A model generated the notes under the pieces. It searched no databases, was not told the origin of the DNA, and worked only from the letters and a program-made list of their open reading frames with translations. A program made the translations under genes and the position numbers. A stretch of 64,000 nucleotides of DNA from Moorella sp. E308F (GTDB taxonomy: Bacteria; Bacillota; DSM-521; Neomoorellales; Neomoorellaceae). Where the stretch lies: assembly GCF_006538365.1 (NCBI RefSeq), contig NZ_BJKN01000002.1, positions 399,119-463,118 of the forward strand, read 5' to 3'. This document shows positions 50,108-59,133 of the stretch, one piece after another. How positions within the stretch are numbered: position 1 is the stretch's first letter; every line of letters begins with the position of its first letter.

Positions 50108-50879
50108 GCAAGAAAAAAAAGAACTAGAACAAGAAGGTAAAGATTTGGCTTCTCGTTGCCGGAGAGAATTAGGCTTAGGGATAGAACCTATTAGTGATAT
50201 ATTTGGGTTGATTGAAAGATTTAATGTTATTCTTTTAAGATATCCTAGCGATAATCCAAAACTTTCAGCATTTATCACTAAAAACTTGGAAGGTTACACT
50301 TTTATTTATTTAAACACAAAAAGAACATTGGGACATCAAATTTTTTCCGCCGCCCATGAATTTAAGCATTTATTATACGATAAGGATCTCAATGCCAGAA
50401 TATGTAATCCTGAACAAGACCAAAATGACCCTAGTGAGATTGTAGCGGACGCATTTGCTGGAGCCTTTTTAATGCCCCTTGACGGCGTAAGAAGCATTTG
50501 GCGGGAATGTTTTGGAAATGATAAGTGTCAATTCATAACCCCAAAACATGTAATTAAGATGCAACAAATTTTTCATGTTAGTTATAGCGCTATTCTAAAT
50601 GCCTTATTGCAGGCGGAAATTATATCTAGACCCATTTATGGCAAACTCCGTAAGATGGCTTCTCCAGAGCATGCAGATGCGTTAAAAACTCTTACCCGAA
50701 AAATGGGATATTCAACTAGTTTAATTGAGGAAACATCTCCTGAAATACCACGAATTCTAATTGAAAGTCTCCATGATAACTACGAGAAAGGTCTAGTCAG
50801 TTTCGGTAAAGTAAAATATCTGCTGTCCCTATGGAACAAAACACCGAATGAATTGGGGTTTGAACCATACTATGACTAA
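50091..50879 (+). CDS. ImmA/IrrE family metallopeptidase
   Basis: 262 aa. AAHEFKHLLY carries HEFKH (residues 89-93), the zinc-protease HExxH, followed by EIVADAFAGAFLMPLDGV with the third-ligand helix. This is COG2856. Relatives cleave an adjacent XRE repressor on a signal (ImmA-ImmR, IrrE-DdrO). The C-terminal extension (about 180-262) is helical and unassigned. It overlaps both neighbours by a few bases, so the three genes are one operon. Confidence 0.92.
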   Translation: MAKIGRQEKKELEQEGKDLASRCRRELGLGIEPISDIFGLIERFNVILLRYPSDNPKLSAFITKNLEGYTFIYLNTKRTLGHQIFSAAHEFKHLLYDKDLNARICNPEQDQNDPSEIVADAFAGAFLMPLDGVRSIWRECFGNDKCQFITPKHVIKMQQIFHVSYSAILNALLQAEIISRPIYGKLRKMASPEHADALKTLTRKMGYSTSLIEETSPEIPRILIESLHDNYEKGLVSFGKVKYLLSLWNKTPNELGFEPYYD

Positions 50880-51504
50880 ACCTTTCAGGATTTGCGTAAG
50901 TGACGCGGATATTCTAGTGAAATTTTGCAAAGCAGGTTTTTTAAGTTTATTGGGACAGCTATTTAATCAAGTTATTGTTCCTAAAAAGGTCTTTGAAGAA
51001 GCTGAGCTAAAAATCGGATTACAAGCAAGAGGACTTAGTCTTCATGCTGCTCAACAAGAGGGCTGGCTTAAAAGTATCGATATTTCCAACCCACAAAACG
51101 ATTTAACCCGTGAACAAAAACATAGCATCCTCTCTTACATAGAAACTTATCGGTATAGTCTCGATCCTGGTGAACTTGAAGCTTCCGCTATTGCACATGA
51201 ATTAGGTATTCAGATCCTGCTTACTGATGATCGGACAGCTAAACGATTGATTCAAGAATGGAGCGAACTTATTTGTATTGCCCACTGGGAAATACTTTGG
51301 TTATGCATCAACGTAAACTTATTAAAGATGAGTGAAGCGGAAAAAATATTTCAAGCCCTTCAAACTGTAGTGGAATATCCTGTTAAAATACCTTTTAAAG
51401 AGTTAATGAAACGTAGTTCCAATAGGCTTAACTATTTATTAGAAACAGCGTCTACATTATCATTTTCAAGTCAAAGCAAACCTAAGATAGCGAAAAAAAA
51501 ATAA
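50872..51504 (+). CDS. PIN-like nuclease (DUF3368-type)
   Basis: 210 aa from ATG 50872, overlapping the immA stop (ATGACTAA). VSDADILVKFCKAGFLSLLG supplies the first acid, VPKKVFEEAE the second, LDPGELEASAIAHELG the central Glu and LLTDDRTAKRL the last acids of PIN ribonucleases. The C-terminal third (about 145-210) is an extra helical region. PIN proteins next to XRE/ImmA pairs are candidates for toxin or effector, with the repressor and protease as switch. No separate antitoxin is seen. Confidence 0.82.
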   Translation: MTKPFRICVSDADILVKFCKAGFLSLLGQLFNQVIVPKKVFEEAELKIGLQARGLSLHAAQQEGWLKSIDISNPQNDLTREQKHSILSYIETYRYSLDPGELEASAIAHELGIQILLTDDRTAKRLIQEWSELICIAHWEILWLCINVNLLKMSEAEKIFQALQTVVEYPVKIPFKELMKRSSNRLNYLLETASTLSFSSQSKPKIAKKK

Positions 51505-51508
51505 TAAA

Positions 51509-52099
51509 TCAATTTGCGGTAGTTAAAACCGCCGCTTCCATCCCCGCCTGCTGTTGATCTCCGATCCCGATTTCAATCGCTTCCACTATAACTTCTGCCA
51601 TCCGCCACACCAGGTACAACCGGGTGTTTTGAAGCGTGAGAAGATCCAGAGCGGTTCCTGTCCCGACATTGATGACGCCTGTCAGGTAGGCGTCCCCTAC
51701 CGGGGGCAAATTTTTGTTCAACCCCGAACCCGGCTGGCAGCTTCCTTTGCGAATACAAATATCCCCCACGCTGGTGAAAGTTTCGCCAAATGCCGAATCT
51801 ACGGCGATAACAGGCTTCCCAGCGTGCCTGGTACGGATAATTTCCAGCGTTTCCGGCAGGTTAAGGGCGTGAAGCGGTTCGGCAAGGGTGCCGAATATCG
51901 GCCATTCAGGATGTTTTTTCTTTAAAAAGGTGCCGACCAGCGGCCCTAGACAGTCACCCATCGCCCGATCCGTACCGATACAGGCGACCACCGGCGGGAA
52001 AGAAAGGCCGGGGGCCGTTTCCAGCAAAATCCGGCGCAAGACCCGGCCCAGGTCCTGGGCCGCCCGGGGGTCGCCGCAAAAACGCCTGGCTTCGTGCAT
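51509..52099 (-). CDS. yyaC: YyaC-type spore protease homologue
   Basis: 196 aa. VACIGTDRAMGDCLGPLVG and AVDSAFGETFTSVGDICIRKG are signatures of the YyaC (DUF1256) family, related in fold to the germination protease GPR. It marks the host as an endospore former. It ends convergently with the PIN gene, four bases away. ATG 52099 has AGAGGTTGG upstream; a longer frame to 52135 has no better start. It is a chromosomal housekeeping gene between the Tad and conjugation-type regions. Confidence 0.85.
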   Translation of the reverse strand: MHEARRFCGDPRAAQDLGRVLRRILLETAPGLSFPPVVACIGTDRAMGDCLGPLVGTFLKKKHPEWPIFGTLAEPLHALNLPETLEIIRTRHAGKPVIAVDSAFGETFTSVGDICIRKGSCQPGSGLNKNLPPVGDAYLTGVINVGTGTALDLLTLQNTRLYLVWRMAEVIVEAIEIGIGDQQQAGMEAAVLTTAN

Positions 52100-52318
52100 C
52101 GAACACCAACCTCTGCCATAAAGTCTTTTTCCCACAACTTTGCCCCACTCAAAGATAAGACGTCAACGGTGGGCGTTGCTTTCTTTTAAGTGGTTTTTCG
52201 CCCAACCTACGACCGCGTCCCACACCGCTTCCTGGAGAGGGGTCAACAGCGGCTTGTTCAACCGCTCGCGTATCTCACAGGAACCACTCCTTTTTTGAAA
52301 TTTGGAACATAAAAAAAG
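52100..52318. other. intergenic region with a possible tiny ORF
   Basis: A minus-strand segment (about 52290-52163) with AAAGGAG reads in frame RERLNKPLLTPLQEAVWDAV and ends KESNAHR. No ATG or GTG lies in the right frame; TTG 52249 has no ribosome site. It may be a remnant or a very small protein. Confidence 0.25.
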
Positions 52319-52337
52319 CCTTCCCGTTGCGGGAAGG
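52319..52337 (-). terminator. intrinsic terminator after the CHAP gene
   Basis: CCTTCCCG pairs with CGGGAAGG over a TTG loop, with seven T residues following on the minus strand. Confidence 0.9.
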
Positions 52338-52395
52338 TGTGATATTACGGTGTTTGTAATAAAATATTGCAAAAACCTAATATTAAAATATGGTT

Positions 52396-52994
52396 TCAAT
52401 AGTTTACGCCTACTTCTATCGCCCCCAGGCCGCCGTTCGTTCCGGCGGCGGCCAACCGTAAAAATTTCACGCCGTCCATTCCCCAGGGTGGCCAGAGGTA
52501 AACCTGTCGCCGATAGGCACAACCGCGCCAGGTGTCCCAACCTTCCGGCGGCCATATACTAGATTCCCGCACGTGGATAATCTTCCACCCAGGCAAAAAT
52601 AGGTAGTGCTGTCAGCAAATATCTTCAAACTTGAAACTGAATCTACCCAGGCAACATGCCCGTAAATATTGTTAGGATATGGTTTGTTGCCGTTAAGCAT
52701 GTCGAGCGTTTTTGGCTGAAGTACCATGATAGAACTAGCGGAAGGTTCGTCAACCGCTTCAACACGATAAATTCGGCCATCCTTAGAAATCATCGTACCG
52801 TCGAGGTTCGTCCAATTGCGGGCATCGCCTACCCACGGAAGATAGACGCCCCAATTTTCTTTCGCCATTTCCCAAACGTACCAGCAACAATTACCGCCGT
52901 CCCACAGCGTATAGGGGTTGGCCGAAGCTGGCGAGGGGACGAGAAATAAAAGAACAATACAAAAAAGTGCCGCCGATGTTTTCAATGAACGCAC
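52396..52994 (-). pseudogene. secreted CHAP-domain protein with frameshift
   Basis: From GTG 52994 (AAAGAGGTG upstream) the frame gives a signal peptide and a CHAP amidase N-terminal half: DGGNCCWYVWEMAKENWG with the catalytic Cys, and YGHVAWVDSV with the His. Near a T5 run (about 52595-52600) the homologous C-terminal half, PGWKIIHVRESSIWPPEGWD and RGCAYRRQVYLWP, moves to the -1 frame and ends at 52396. The original frame ends at 52467 with unlike sequence. Either a real frameshift, a sequencing error, or slippage at TATTTTT. Related hydrolases serve conjugation. Confidence 0.6.
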
Positions 52995-53009
52995 TAAAAT
53001 CACCTCTTT

Positions 53010-54047
53010 TTAATAATTCCCAGCCCCGCCCGGCCCGGCCGCCCCGCCGCTTCCGCCGGGCGCGGCGCCCAGCCATTCCAAGGGGTCGCACGGCCGGCCG
53101 TTGACCTCGACTTGCAAGTGCAGATGCGGCCCGGTGGACCACCCCGTGTTGCCGGTGTAGGCCACCGTCTGCCCGGCCGCCACCTGGTCCCCGGCAGCCG
53201 CCGCGAACGCGGACAGGTGGCCGTACATGACCCGCACCCCGCCGGGGGAAGACACCACCAGGCAGTTTCCCAAAGCGTTGTCCCACCCGGCGAAAGTCAC
53301 TGTCCCGCCTAAAACGGCGTAGACCGGCGTGCCTTCCGGCGCGGCGATGTCGGCCCCTTCGTGGAACGAAAGTTTCCCCGTCACCGGGTTGATTCGTTCA
53401 CCGAAAGGCGAGGTAATCTCCCGGTATTGCGATGGCAAGGGCCACACGCCGTTGGCGGCCGGTAACATGGACGAAGAATATTCCGCCGCTTGCTCAAAGA
53501 CTTTCCGCACGTACCACCAGGCATGGTTGTAGGCGTAGACGGCCCCCTGGGGGTCGCTGTCGAACCCGTCGGCTTTGAGCATGTTGGCCGCCGAGAAGAC
53601 GGCGTCCCAGGGGTCGTAGGGGTCGCACCGGCCGTCCCCGTCGCCGTCTTGCTTGTACGCTTCCCAGGTCGCCGGCATAAACTGCATGTAGCCTATGGCC
53701 CCGGCACTCGAAGTGTTCATGTTGCGTCCGAAGTCCGATTCGATCTTGGCTATGGCGGCCAGGACGGCCCACGAAACGCCGTATTTTTCCTGGGCTTTCA
53801 GGAATATGGGCAGGTGGTCCGCCGGTATGTCCGCCAGGGCGGCCCCCGTTGGGGCGCCGGAGCGGAAGCCGGAGGTTATGTTCGGCCCCAGGGCGGCGAT
53901 GGGGGCGAAAACGATCATCAAAAGCGCCGCCGCAAGAACGAGCGGGATTGCGAGTGCCGCGACGGCGAGGGCGGCCGCCCGGCCGGGGTTTTCGGCGGCG
54001 TAAGCCGCGGCTTTTTTAACGGCGTATGCCGCTGCGGGCGCAGGCAT
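53010..54047 (-). CDS. SLT transglycosylase + M23 peptidase wall hydrolase
   Basis: 345 aa. One membrane helix (about 24-52), then a GH23 SLT domain with AAIAKIESDFGRNMNT (catalytic Glu) and GAIGYMQFMPATWEAY, then an M23 peptidase with intact zinc ligands (HEGADIAAPEGTPVYAVLGG and GPHLHLQVEVNG). Two-domain wall hydrolases are standard in Gram-positive conjugation (CwlT-type, VirB1-like), opening a hole for the channel. Position after the VirB6 and VirB4 genes fits. The SLT-M23 order is the reverse of the T4P enzyme at 3482. Confidence 0.9.
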   Translation of the reverse strand: MPAPAAAYAVKKAAAYAAENPGRAAALAVAALAIPLVLAAALLMIVFAPIAALGPNITSGFRSGAPTGAALADIPADHLPIFLKAQEKYGVSWAVLAAIAKIESDFGRNMNTSSAGAIGYMQFMPATWEAYKQDGDGDGRCDPYDPWDAVFSAANMLKADGFDSDPQGAVYAYNHAWWYVRKVFEQAAEYSSSMLPAANGVWPLPSQYREITSPFGERINPVTGKLSFHEGADIAAPEGTPVYAVLGGTVTFAGWDNALGNCLVVSSPGGVRVMYGHLSAFAAAAGDQVAAGQTVAYTGNTGWSTGPHLHLQVEVNGRPCDPLEWLGAAPGGSGGAAGPGGAGNY

Positions 54048-54061
54048 GGTGGGTCAATCCC

Positions 54062-54472
54062 CTAAAAATTGCTGAGTCGTTTGGCGATTTTTATAAGTTC
54101 TTCCGCGAGTTCACGTTGCATCTTCATATAGTTCTCCCGCTCTTCCCAAGATGGCATCGATTCTTTGAACGTTTTTAAGATCGCCAGATTGGAAGCCGCG
54201 ATGCCTTTAGTCGTCGCCGCCCGATCTTTGCCAACCGCTATTAAAAAACCTGATTCTGGATCTAAACAGTATACTCCCCGGTATCCCCAAACAGAGTGGC
54301 CCATTTTTCTAAGAGTTCTGGCTAATCTTTGCACGCGGATTCGGTTTTCCAAGGAATCATTTCCGAACAGACGTATAGCGATGCTACGTGTAGTCACACC
54401 TTCAGGATACTTTTCTTCCAGTATGGCAAGAAAGGTTTCAGCCAAGGTTCTTCCGGTCGATTTCTGTTTCAT
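54062..54472 (-). CDS. small wHTH-like protein
   Basis: 136 aa from ATG 54472 with GGGAGGTAA upstream. The N-terminal 70 residues look like a winged helix (EGVTTRSIAIRLFGNDSLEN; VQRLARTLRKMGHSVWGYRG). The C-terminus is a charged helix (YMKMQRELAEELIKIAKRLS). No family is named with confidence. It lies between the ParB-like gene, overlapping its end by 35 bases, and the wall hydrolase. DNA-binding accessory is a guess. Confidence 0.55.
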   Translation of the reverse strand: MKQKSTGRTLAETFLAILEEKYPEGVTTRSIAIRLFGNDSLENRIRVQRLARTLRKMGHSVWGYRGVYCLDPESGFLIAVGKDRAATTKGIAASNLAILKTFKESMPSWEERENYMKMQRELAEELIKIAKRLSNF

Positions 54473-55862
54473 GTTTTTTACCTCCCTCAAGAACTTTGAG
54501 CTGTTTTTTCCCCGTTAAACCTTCGTTTAATAAATCTAAAAGTTCTGTAGCTCGCACAGCGAGCAATTGTAATCCAAGCACATGAAGGCGGGCTCCAAAC
54601 AAAACTTCTATATCCCGAACTAATTTGCCGAGGGCTTTTTCAGCATCGCTACTTTCCACAATTCCTGCGGATTTCATCATTCTTACATATTCCTTCACTT
54701 TATCCGGGGCACGCATTATTTTTTCTGTTACCAGTAAAAACTCCGTTGTCAAAGAAGTGACGCGGTCAAATTCCGCTTTCAAAGGAATCTCAGGCAGTTT
54801 TTCTTTAAAACTCTTTTCCTGTATCAAACTTTTTTTGACAGTTTCATAGTGCCGCTCTAAAGTTTCTTTTTCCTTTTTAATCCGTTCTATTTTCGTCAGC
54901 AATTCTTGTCGCTGTTGGGCTAAAAATTCGGCGTGAGACCGAACCGACGCTAATTCGTCAGCAAACTCTTGCAGCTTGACACGTGCGGCATTAAGTTCAA
55001 TCTCCATTTTAGGATCGGTTTTATAAACTACCTTTTCTACAACCTTTTCCACTATTTCCGGCTGCCGTGCCTTCAGCTCCCCGTTCTCTTTCCGCAAGGC
55101 GTCTATTTCGGCTTTCAGCCTCGCGGCCTCGTCGGAACCCTCTTTAGCGTCCGCCAGGGCTTTCTCGCTCTCGGCCAGCTTTCGGGCGAGCTCTTCCGCC
55201 CGTTTACGTTCAGCTTCAATCTCACGACGGAGGTTCTGGGCCTCTTTGACGGAGAGGCCGCAGACGCCAGATTCGCCTAAAATATCGAGGAGTTGCCTTT
55301 GCTCCCCGGGCGGCAGAAAGGCCAACGAATAGGCCGCAATCTGGGAAAGCTTGCCTTGGGAGACAAACTGCTGAAATTCAGGAATAAGGTCATTGAGTTT
55401 AAGAAGCTTTTTTAAGTTTTCACGATTCTCGCCAATAGCATTAGCAACATCATCAAGTGTCTTAAAAACTGGGTAATTTTTACCCAGTTTTTCAGGACGA
55501 CCTTCCCGTATACCCCAATACCGCTTCAAAAATTCTGCCCGCTTTGCCTTTTTGATAGGATCATTGCAAATGCGGCGCTCTTCATTATCCGCCACCAACA
55601 AATACTCCGCCTCTTCCGGCGAGACGTCCCAGACCTCGACCGGGACTTTCTCGATCCCCAATTCCTTCGCGATTTCCAGCCGCACGTGCCCGGCAATTAC
55701 GGTGTAGTCCGGCAGAACTTTAAGCGGGTCGCGTATCCCCTGAGCTTGTATGCTCCGCTTGATCGCTTCCCGCTCTTCCGGAGACGGGGCCGAAAAGTAT
55801 TCGCCGTTTTTGGGGTGCGGTTTTAAAAGAGAGGTAGAAACAAGATTTGACAATGCGATCAT
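54438..55862 (-). CDS. ParB/KorB-like protein with long coiled coil
   Basis: 474 aa. N-terminal ParB/Spo0J nuclease-like domain (about 10-130: SIQAQGIRDPLKVLPD, VIAGHVRLEIAKELG, VADNEERR), an HTH-like segment (TLDDVANAIGENRENLKKLL), then a coiled coil (about 205-365: AERKRAEELARKLAESEKAL) and a helical C-terminus. ParB domains in mobile elements act in partition or as transcription or transfer regulators. Here it takes a slot between VirB6-region genes and the wall hydrolase, which is not usual for the Con/Tcp order. The start is one of several close choices (55871 GTG, 55862 ATG, 55853 TTG). Confidence 0.8.
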   Translation of the reverse strand: MIALSNLVSTSLLKPHPKNGEYFSAPSPEEREAIKRSIQAQGIRDPLKVLPDYTVIAGHVRLEIAKELGIEKVPVEVWDVSPEEAEYLLVADNEERRICNDPIKKAKRAEFLKRYWGIREGRPEKLGKNYPVFKTLDDVANAIGENRENLKKLLKLNDLIPEFQQFVSQGKLSQIAAYSLAFLPPGEQRQLLDILGESGVCGLSVKEAQNLRREIEAERKRAEELARKLAESEKALADAKEGSDEAARLKAEIDALRKENGELKARQPEIVEKVVEKVVYKTDPKMEIELNAARVKLQEFADELASVRSHAEFLAQQRQELLTKIERIKKEKETLERHYETVKKSLIQEKSFKEKLPEIPLKAEFDRVTSLTTEFLLVTEKIMRAPDKVKEYVRMMKSAGIVESSDAEKALGKLVRDIEVLFGARLHVLGLQLLAVRATELLDLLNEGLTGKKQLKVLEGGKKHETEIDRKNLG

Positions 55863-55925
55863 CCTTTCCACACAAAAATCGGCCTTAGATTAAAGCTGTC
55901 TCCCCAAAACAAAGCGGCGGGAAAC

Positions 55926-57218
55926 CTACGCATCCCCGCCGCTATCAGACCCAGGCGTGCTGCTGCCCGGTGCCGCTGGCGTCTCCGGATTCGCCGCCGT
56001 GCTGGCCCCGAAGCCCCGGCCGTGCGGCATAGCTTCAGGAGAAAAATTCCTAACCGGCGCGGCACCGCCAGACGGCACGCCGCCGACCGCCGGCCCCGGC
56101 CGCCCCGCCGGGGGATTCACGCCGCCGGGGCGGTCACCTCGGCCCGCCGCGCCAGCGTCCGCACGGCCGACCGCCGGGCCGGGCACCGCGCTACCCGCTC
56201 CGCTGTCGTCCCGCGTCCCCACGCCGTCCCCGGAAACCGCGGGCGTCTCCGGCCGGGTTCCAGAAACGGGCCGCGTATCCTGCCGGGTTTCGGAAGACGC
56301 CGGGGCTTCCGGTCGCGCCGCCGGGTTAACGCCGGGACGCTGCGGAACCGCCGCTTCGAAGGGCGGCGCGGCCGTCCGCGGCGGCCGCACCTGCATCACG
56401 TTTGGCCGTTGCGTGCCTTTCCCTGTTACGCCCGACTCAATCCGCGCCCTTTCTTCCGGCGCCCCCACGCCTTCACCCGGAGCCGCAGTATCTACACCGT
56501 GCCCGCTGACTCCCGCGGCCTCTCCCGGGCGCGTATAACCCTCCAGCGGGCTTCCGCGGTCGGCCGCGGCGCCGCCGTCCGGTACATCTTCGTCATAGAC
56601 CGGTCGGCCGCCGTACCCGCCCAGCAGGGCGTCGGCCCTGTCGCCGTCGCCGCCGTCAGCCCACGGCGGCCGGACCTCGACGCCGGGCGCCAGCCTTGCC
56701 CTGCTGCGGGCGCTCGTGCCGGGCGTTTTTTCGCCGGAAACCACCTCAATGCCGGGGTAGGCCCAGGTGTCGGGGCCGATCTGCGCGAGCCGCACGGGCT
56801 CGCGGCTGCCGCCCGTACCCTCGCCGAGCAGCCTCCCGGATCTGCCGTCCGCCGTCTCCCCTTCGACAAACACGAAAGTCGGGGCCGACGACGCCTGGGC
56901 GGATGCTATGTCCTCGCGGGTCTGGCGCAGCTCTGATTCGACCTCGTCAAACTCGTTGCGGACGTCCCGATGCATGCGGTAGTTCTGCCAGAGCAAACCG
57001 AGCCCTTCCCCGAGAGGACCCCATTCCTTTAACAGCCCAAGGATGCCCCGCGAGCCCATCCGGCCGGCGTAGCGGTAGACAGGGTTCCGCTGGATATTCT
57101 GATGTACCCTTTCGCTCCCGCGCTGGACGGCGCCCATCAGCATCGACCTGTATTTAAATGAAAAAAACGTGCCGCCGGCGAACAGGACCGTCAATATCAA
57201 CATGGCCAGCCCGATCAT
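55926..57218 (-). CDS. membrane-anchored disordered protein of the conjugation module
   Basis: 430 aa. An N-terminal helix (GLAMLILTVLFAGGTFFSF) is followed by a folded or helical section to about residue 115 (RMHRDVRNEFDEVESELRQT). The rest is a long Gly/Pro/Ala/Asp/Thr-rich, low-complexity tail. No family is recognised. Start overlaps the VirB6-like stop as ATGA. Its position just after VirB6 suggests an extended wall-spanning component. Confidence 0.6.
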   Translation of the reverse strand: MIGLAMLILTVLFAGGTFFSFKYRSMLMGAVQRGSERVHQNIQRNPVYRYAGRMGSRGILGLLKEWGPLGEGLGLLWQNYRMHRDVRNEFDEVESELRQTREDIASAQASSAPTFVFVEGETADGRSGRLLGEGTGGSREPVRLAQIGPDTWAYPGIEVVSGEKTPGTSARSRARLAPGVEVRPPWADGGDGDRADALLGGYGGRPVYDEDVPDGGAAADRGSPLEGYTRPGEAAGVSGHGVDTAAPGEGVGAPEERARIESGVTGKGTQRPNVMQVRPPRTAAPPFEAAVPQRPGVNPAARPEAPASSETRQDTRPVSGTRPETPAVSGDGVGTRDDSGAGSAVPGPAVGRADAGAAGRGDRPGGVNPPAGRPGPAVGGVPSGGAAPVRNFSPEAMPHGRGFGASTAANPETPAAPGSSTPGSDSGGDA

Positions 57219-58783
57219 CCCAAAATCCCCCTCACGACGCCCGTGGCGACGGCCAGCAGCCCGCCCAGGTAAATCCCGAAGATCAGCTTGTTGACCAGGA
57301 AAGCGGCCATGGTCTTAAAATAGCGGGCCGCCAGCGCCCACCCGGCGTCCGGCACCATGGCGGCGAAAAGCGCCGCCGGGGCGAAGATGAGCAGGAGGAC
57401 GAGCACGATCTGGCTGAAGATGATCATCCCGCCCACTATGAGGACCAGCAGGAGGAACGCCGCGGCGGGGATTACCGTCATCACCGCCACGCCCATGTGC
57501 TGTAAGACGCTCCCCGTCGACGGCGCGAAGCCTACGACCGACCCGGGGTGCTGCCCGTGGTTGATTGGACTGCTTTGATAAAGGCCAGTCTTATTCCCTA
57601 TCTCCTTACCTATTTTTTCTAACGTGCCGCCCGTGGTCAAGGTGGACACCTGGCCCAGCATCTCGGCCACGGCGTCGCGGGATTTGTCGTCGCCGCACGC
57701 CAGGAAAAGGGTGTCGGCGTACAGGGTGCCGTCCTGGACCTTTTTGTCGAGTTCAGCGATTTTGTTTTTGTCCTGAAATACGCTCTTATCCATAATGGAC
57801 CATTCTTCATCAGTGATTTTCAGTTTATTTGGGTCAGACGTACCGAACATGGCCGCCGCCCAAGGCTGGGCCACGCACGCCTGCCACACGGCCGTCCCGG
57901 CGTTGGCCAGCCCCCTGTCGAGGTCACTTTTGAATTGGTCCGGGTTCTGTTCCTGCCAGAAGAAATGGGCCGAAGAGCTTAAAGCGACGCCCGCCACGCC
58001 GTCCGTCAAAGATATCGCTCCCCGGATTATTCGGGGTGCTTCGAGGGTGTACAGGAAAACCGCCGTCAACGACAGCATGGCCACGATCAGGGATTTGACC
58101 GTGCCGGCCAATTGGCCGGCCAGCAGCTTTTGCATGGCCAGGACGAAGAAAAGGATGAGCGATAGTTTCAAGGCCACGTCTGCGAACGACTTGCCGTTGA
58201 ACGAGAAGATGTCGCGGGCCGCCGCGCCGACCCAGTCGGCCACCCCCGCGAGCCAATTGGTGTCAAACGCGAAAAACATGACGTTTATCCCGACCGTGAC
58301 CAGATATTTGGTTATCGAAAAGATGCCGTTGGCGATTGTATCCATCACCCAGAGGGTAATGCCGCTCATCTGCGGTAAAAAGCCCAGCATTTTGTCCGGC
58401 GGGTAGTGCCAGAAGAGGTACCGCCCCATTGGCCAGTTCTGCCACGGGAGACCTTTATAGTTACCCAAAGCGGACAGGGTCAATAAAAGCGGCCCCGCCA
58501 TGATCCCTGCCGGACCGCTTCCGACCATCAGAGCTTCCCCCGTCAGCCCACCGGCCACCGCTACGCTGTTGGGGTTGAGTGGAAGCAGGAAGTATTCCAT
58601 CTGCCGCTCGGCCGCCACGTCGCCCGTCAGGTTGTTCTGGTCGGCCGGCTCGTCGCCGATAAACTGCCGCTGGGCCGCCCACGCCGGCGCGGCGGCCGCC
58701 AGCGTGACGGCGACCAGCAAAAGGGCGGCGACGAGACGTTTAAAATTGCGGCTATTCTTCGTCGATAATTTCGCCAACAACAT
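57215..58783 (-). CDS. VirB6/TrbL-like channel protein
   Basis: 522 aa. A signal-like first helix is followed by several more (for example ITLWVMDTIANGIFSITKYL; ALKLSLILFFVLAMQKLLAG; LVLIVGGMIIFSQIVLVLLL; FLVNKLIFGIYLGGLLAVAT) with a soluble loop in the middle (about 280-380). This is the TrbL/VirB6/ConG layout for the inner-membrane channel. AGAGGTGG precedes ATG 58783. It overlaps the small gene upstream. Confidence 0.85.
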   Translation of the reverse strand: MLLAKLSTKNSRNFKRLVAALLLVAVTLAAAAPAWAAQRQFIGDEPADQNNLTGDVAAERQMEYFLLPLNPNSVAVAGGLTGEALMVGSGPAGIMAGPLLLTLSALGNYKGLPWQNWPMGRYLFWHYPPDKMLGFLPQMSGITLWVMDTIANGIFSITKYLVTVGINVMFFAFDTNWLAGVADWVGAAARDIFSFNGKSFADVALKLSLILFFVLAMQKLLAGQLAGTVKSLIVAMLSLTAVFLYTLEAPRIIRGAISLTDGVAGVALSSSAHFFWQEQNPDQFKSDLDRGLANAGTAVWQACVAQPWAAAMFGTSDPNKLKITDEEWSIMDKSVFQDKNKIAELDKKVQDGTLYADTLFLACGDDKSRDAVAEMLGQVSTLTTGGTLEKIGKEIGNKTGLYQSSPINHGQHPGSVVGFAPSTGSVLQHMGVAVMTVIPAAAFLLLVLIVGGMIIFSQIVLVLLLIFAPAALFAAMVPDAGWALAARYFKTMAAFLVNKLIFGIYLGGLLAVATGVVRGILG

Positions 58784-58979
58784 AGTCGTCCACCTCTATC
58801 TCGATGTCGGCCGCCGGGTTGAGCTTCCGGTCCAGCATTTCCAGCACCGCCATGACCCGCGGGTCATCAGTCTCCGCGACCATCACCGGCACGCGCCGCC
58901 GCCGGACTACCCTCCACACGCCGTCAGGGCCGCGTTCGCAGTCGTTGATGACGCGGGTCAATCTATGGATGGAAAACAT
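58752..58979 (-). CDS. small hypothetical protein
   Basis: 75 aa from ATG 58979 (GAAGGTG upstream; GTG 58991 also possible). Mostly charged, with RRRRVPVMVAETDDPRVM and an acidic C-terminus (DIEIEVDDYVVGEIIDEE). No family is recognised. It overlaps the VirB6-like start by 32 bases, so it is translated with it. It takes the slot of ConF in ICEBs1, without evident homology. Confidence 0.6.
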   Translation of the reverse strand: MFSIHRLTRVINDCERGPDGVWRVVRRRRVPVMVAETDDPRVMAVLEMLDRKLNPAADIEIEVDDYVVGEIIDEE

Positions 58980-59021
58980 GAGGGTATGCACCTTCTTTCT
59001 TCATTGTGTTTAAAAATTAAA

Positions 59022-59045
59022 AAGCCGGGATCAAAAACCCGGCTT
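59022..59045 (-). terminator. intercistronic terminator after VirB4
   Basis: AAGCCGGG pairs with CCCGGCTT over eight bases. The minus strand continues TTTAATTTTTAAA. It lies between the virB4 gene and the small protein gene, so it divides the conjugation operon. Confidence 0.82.
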
Positions 59046-59133
59046 GAAACATTAATCTAAAATCAATTTTTCTTTAAGAATCAAGGCTTAATCGCATTGT
59101 TATAAATGCAACAAAAGTTTTGTTTCAAGTGTT

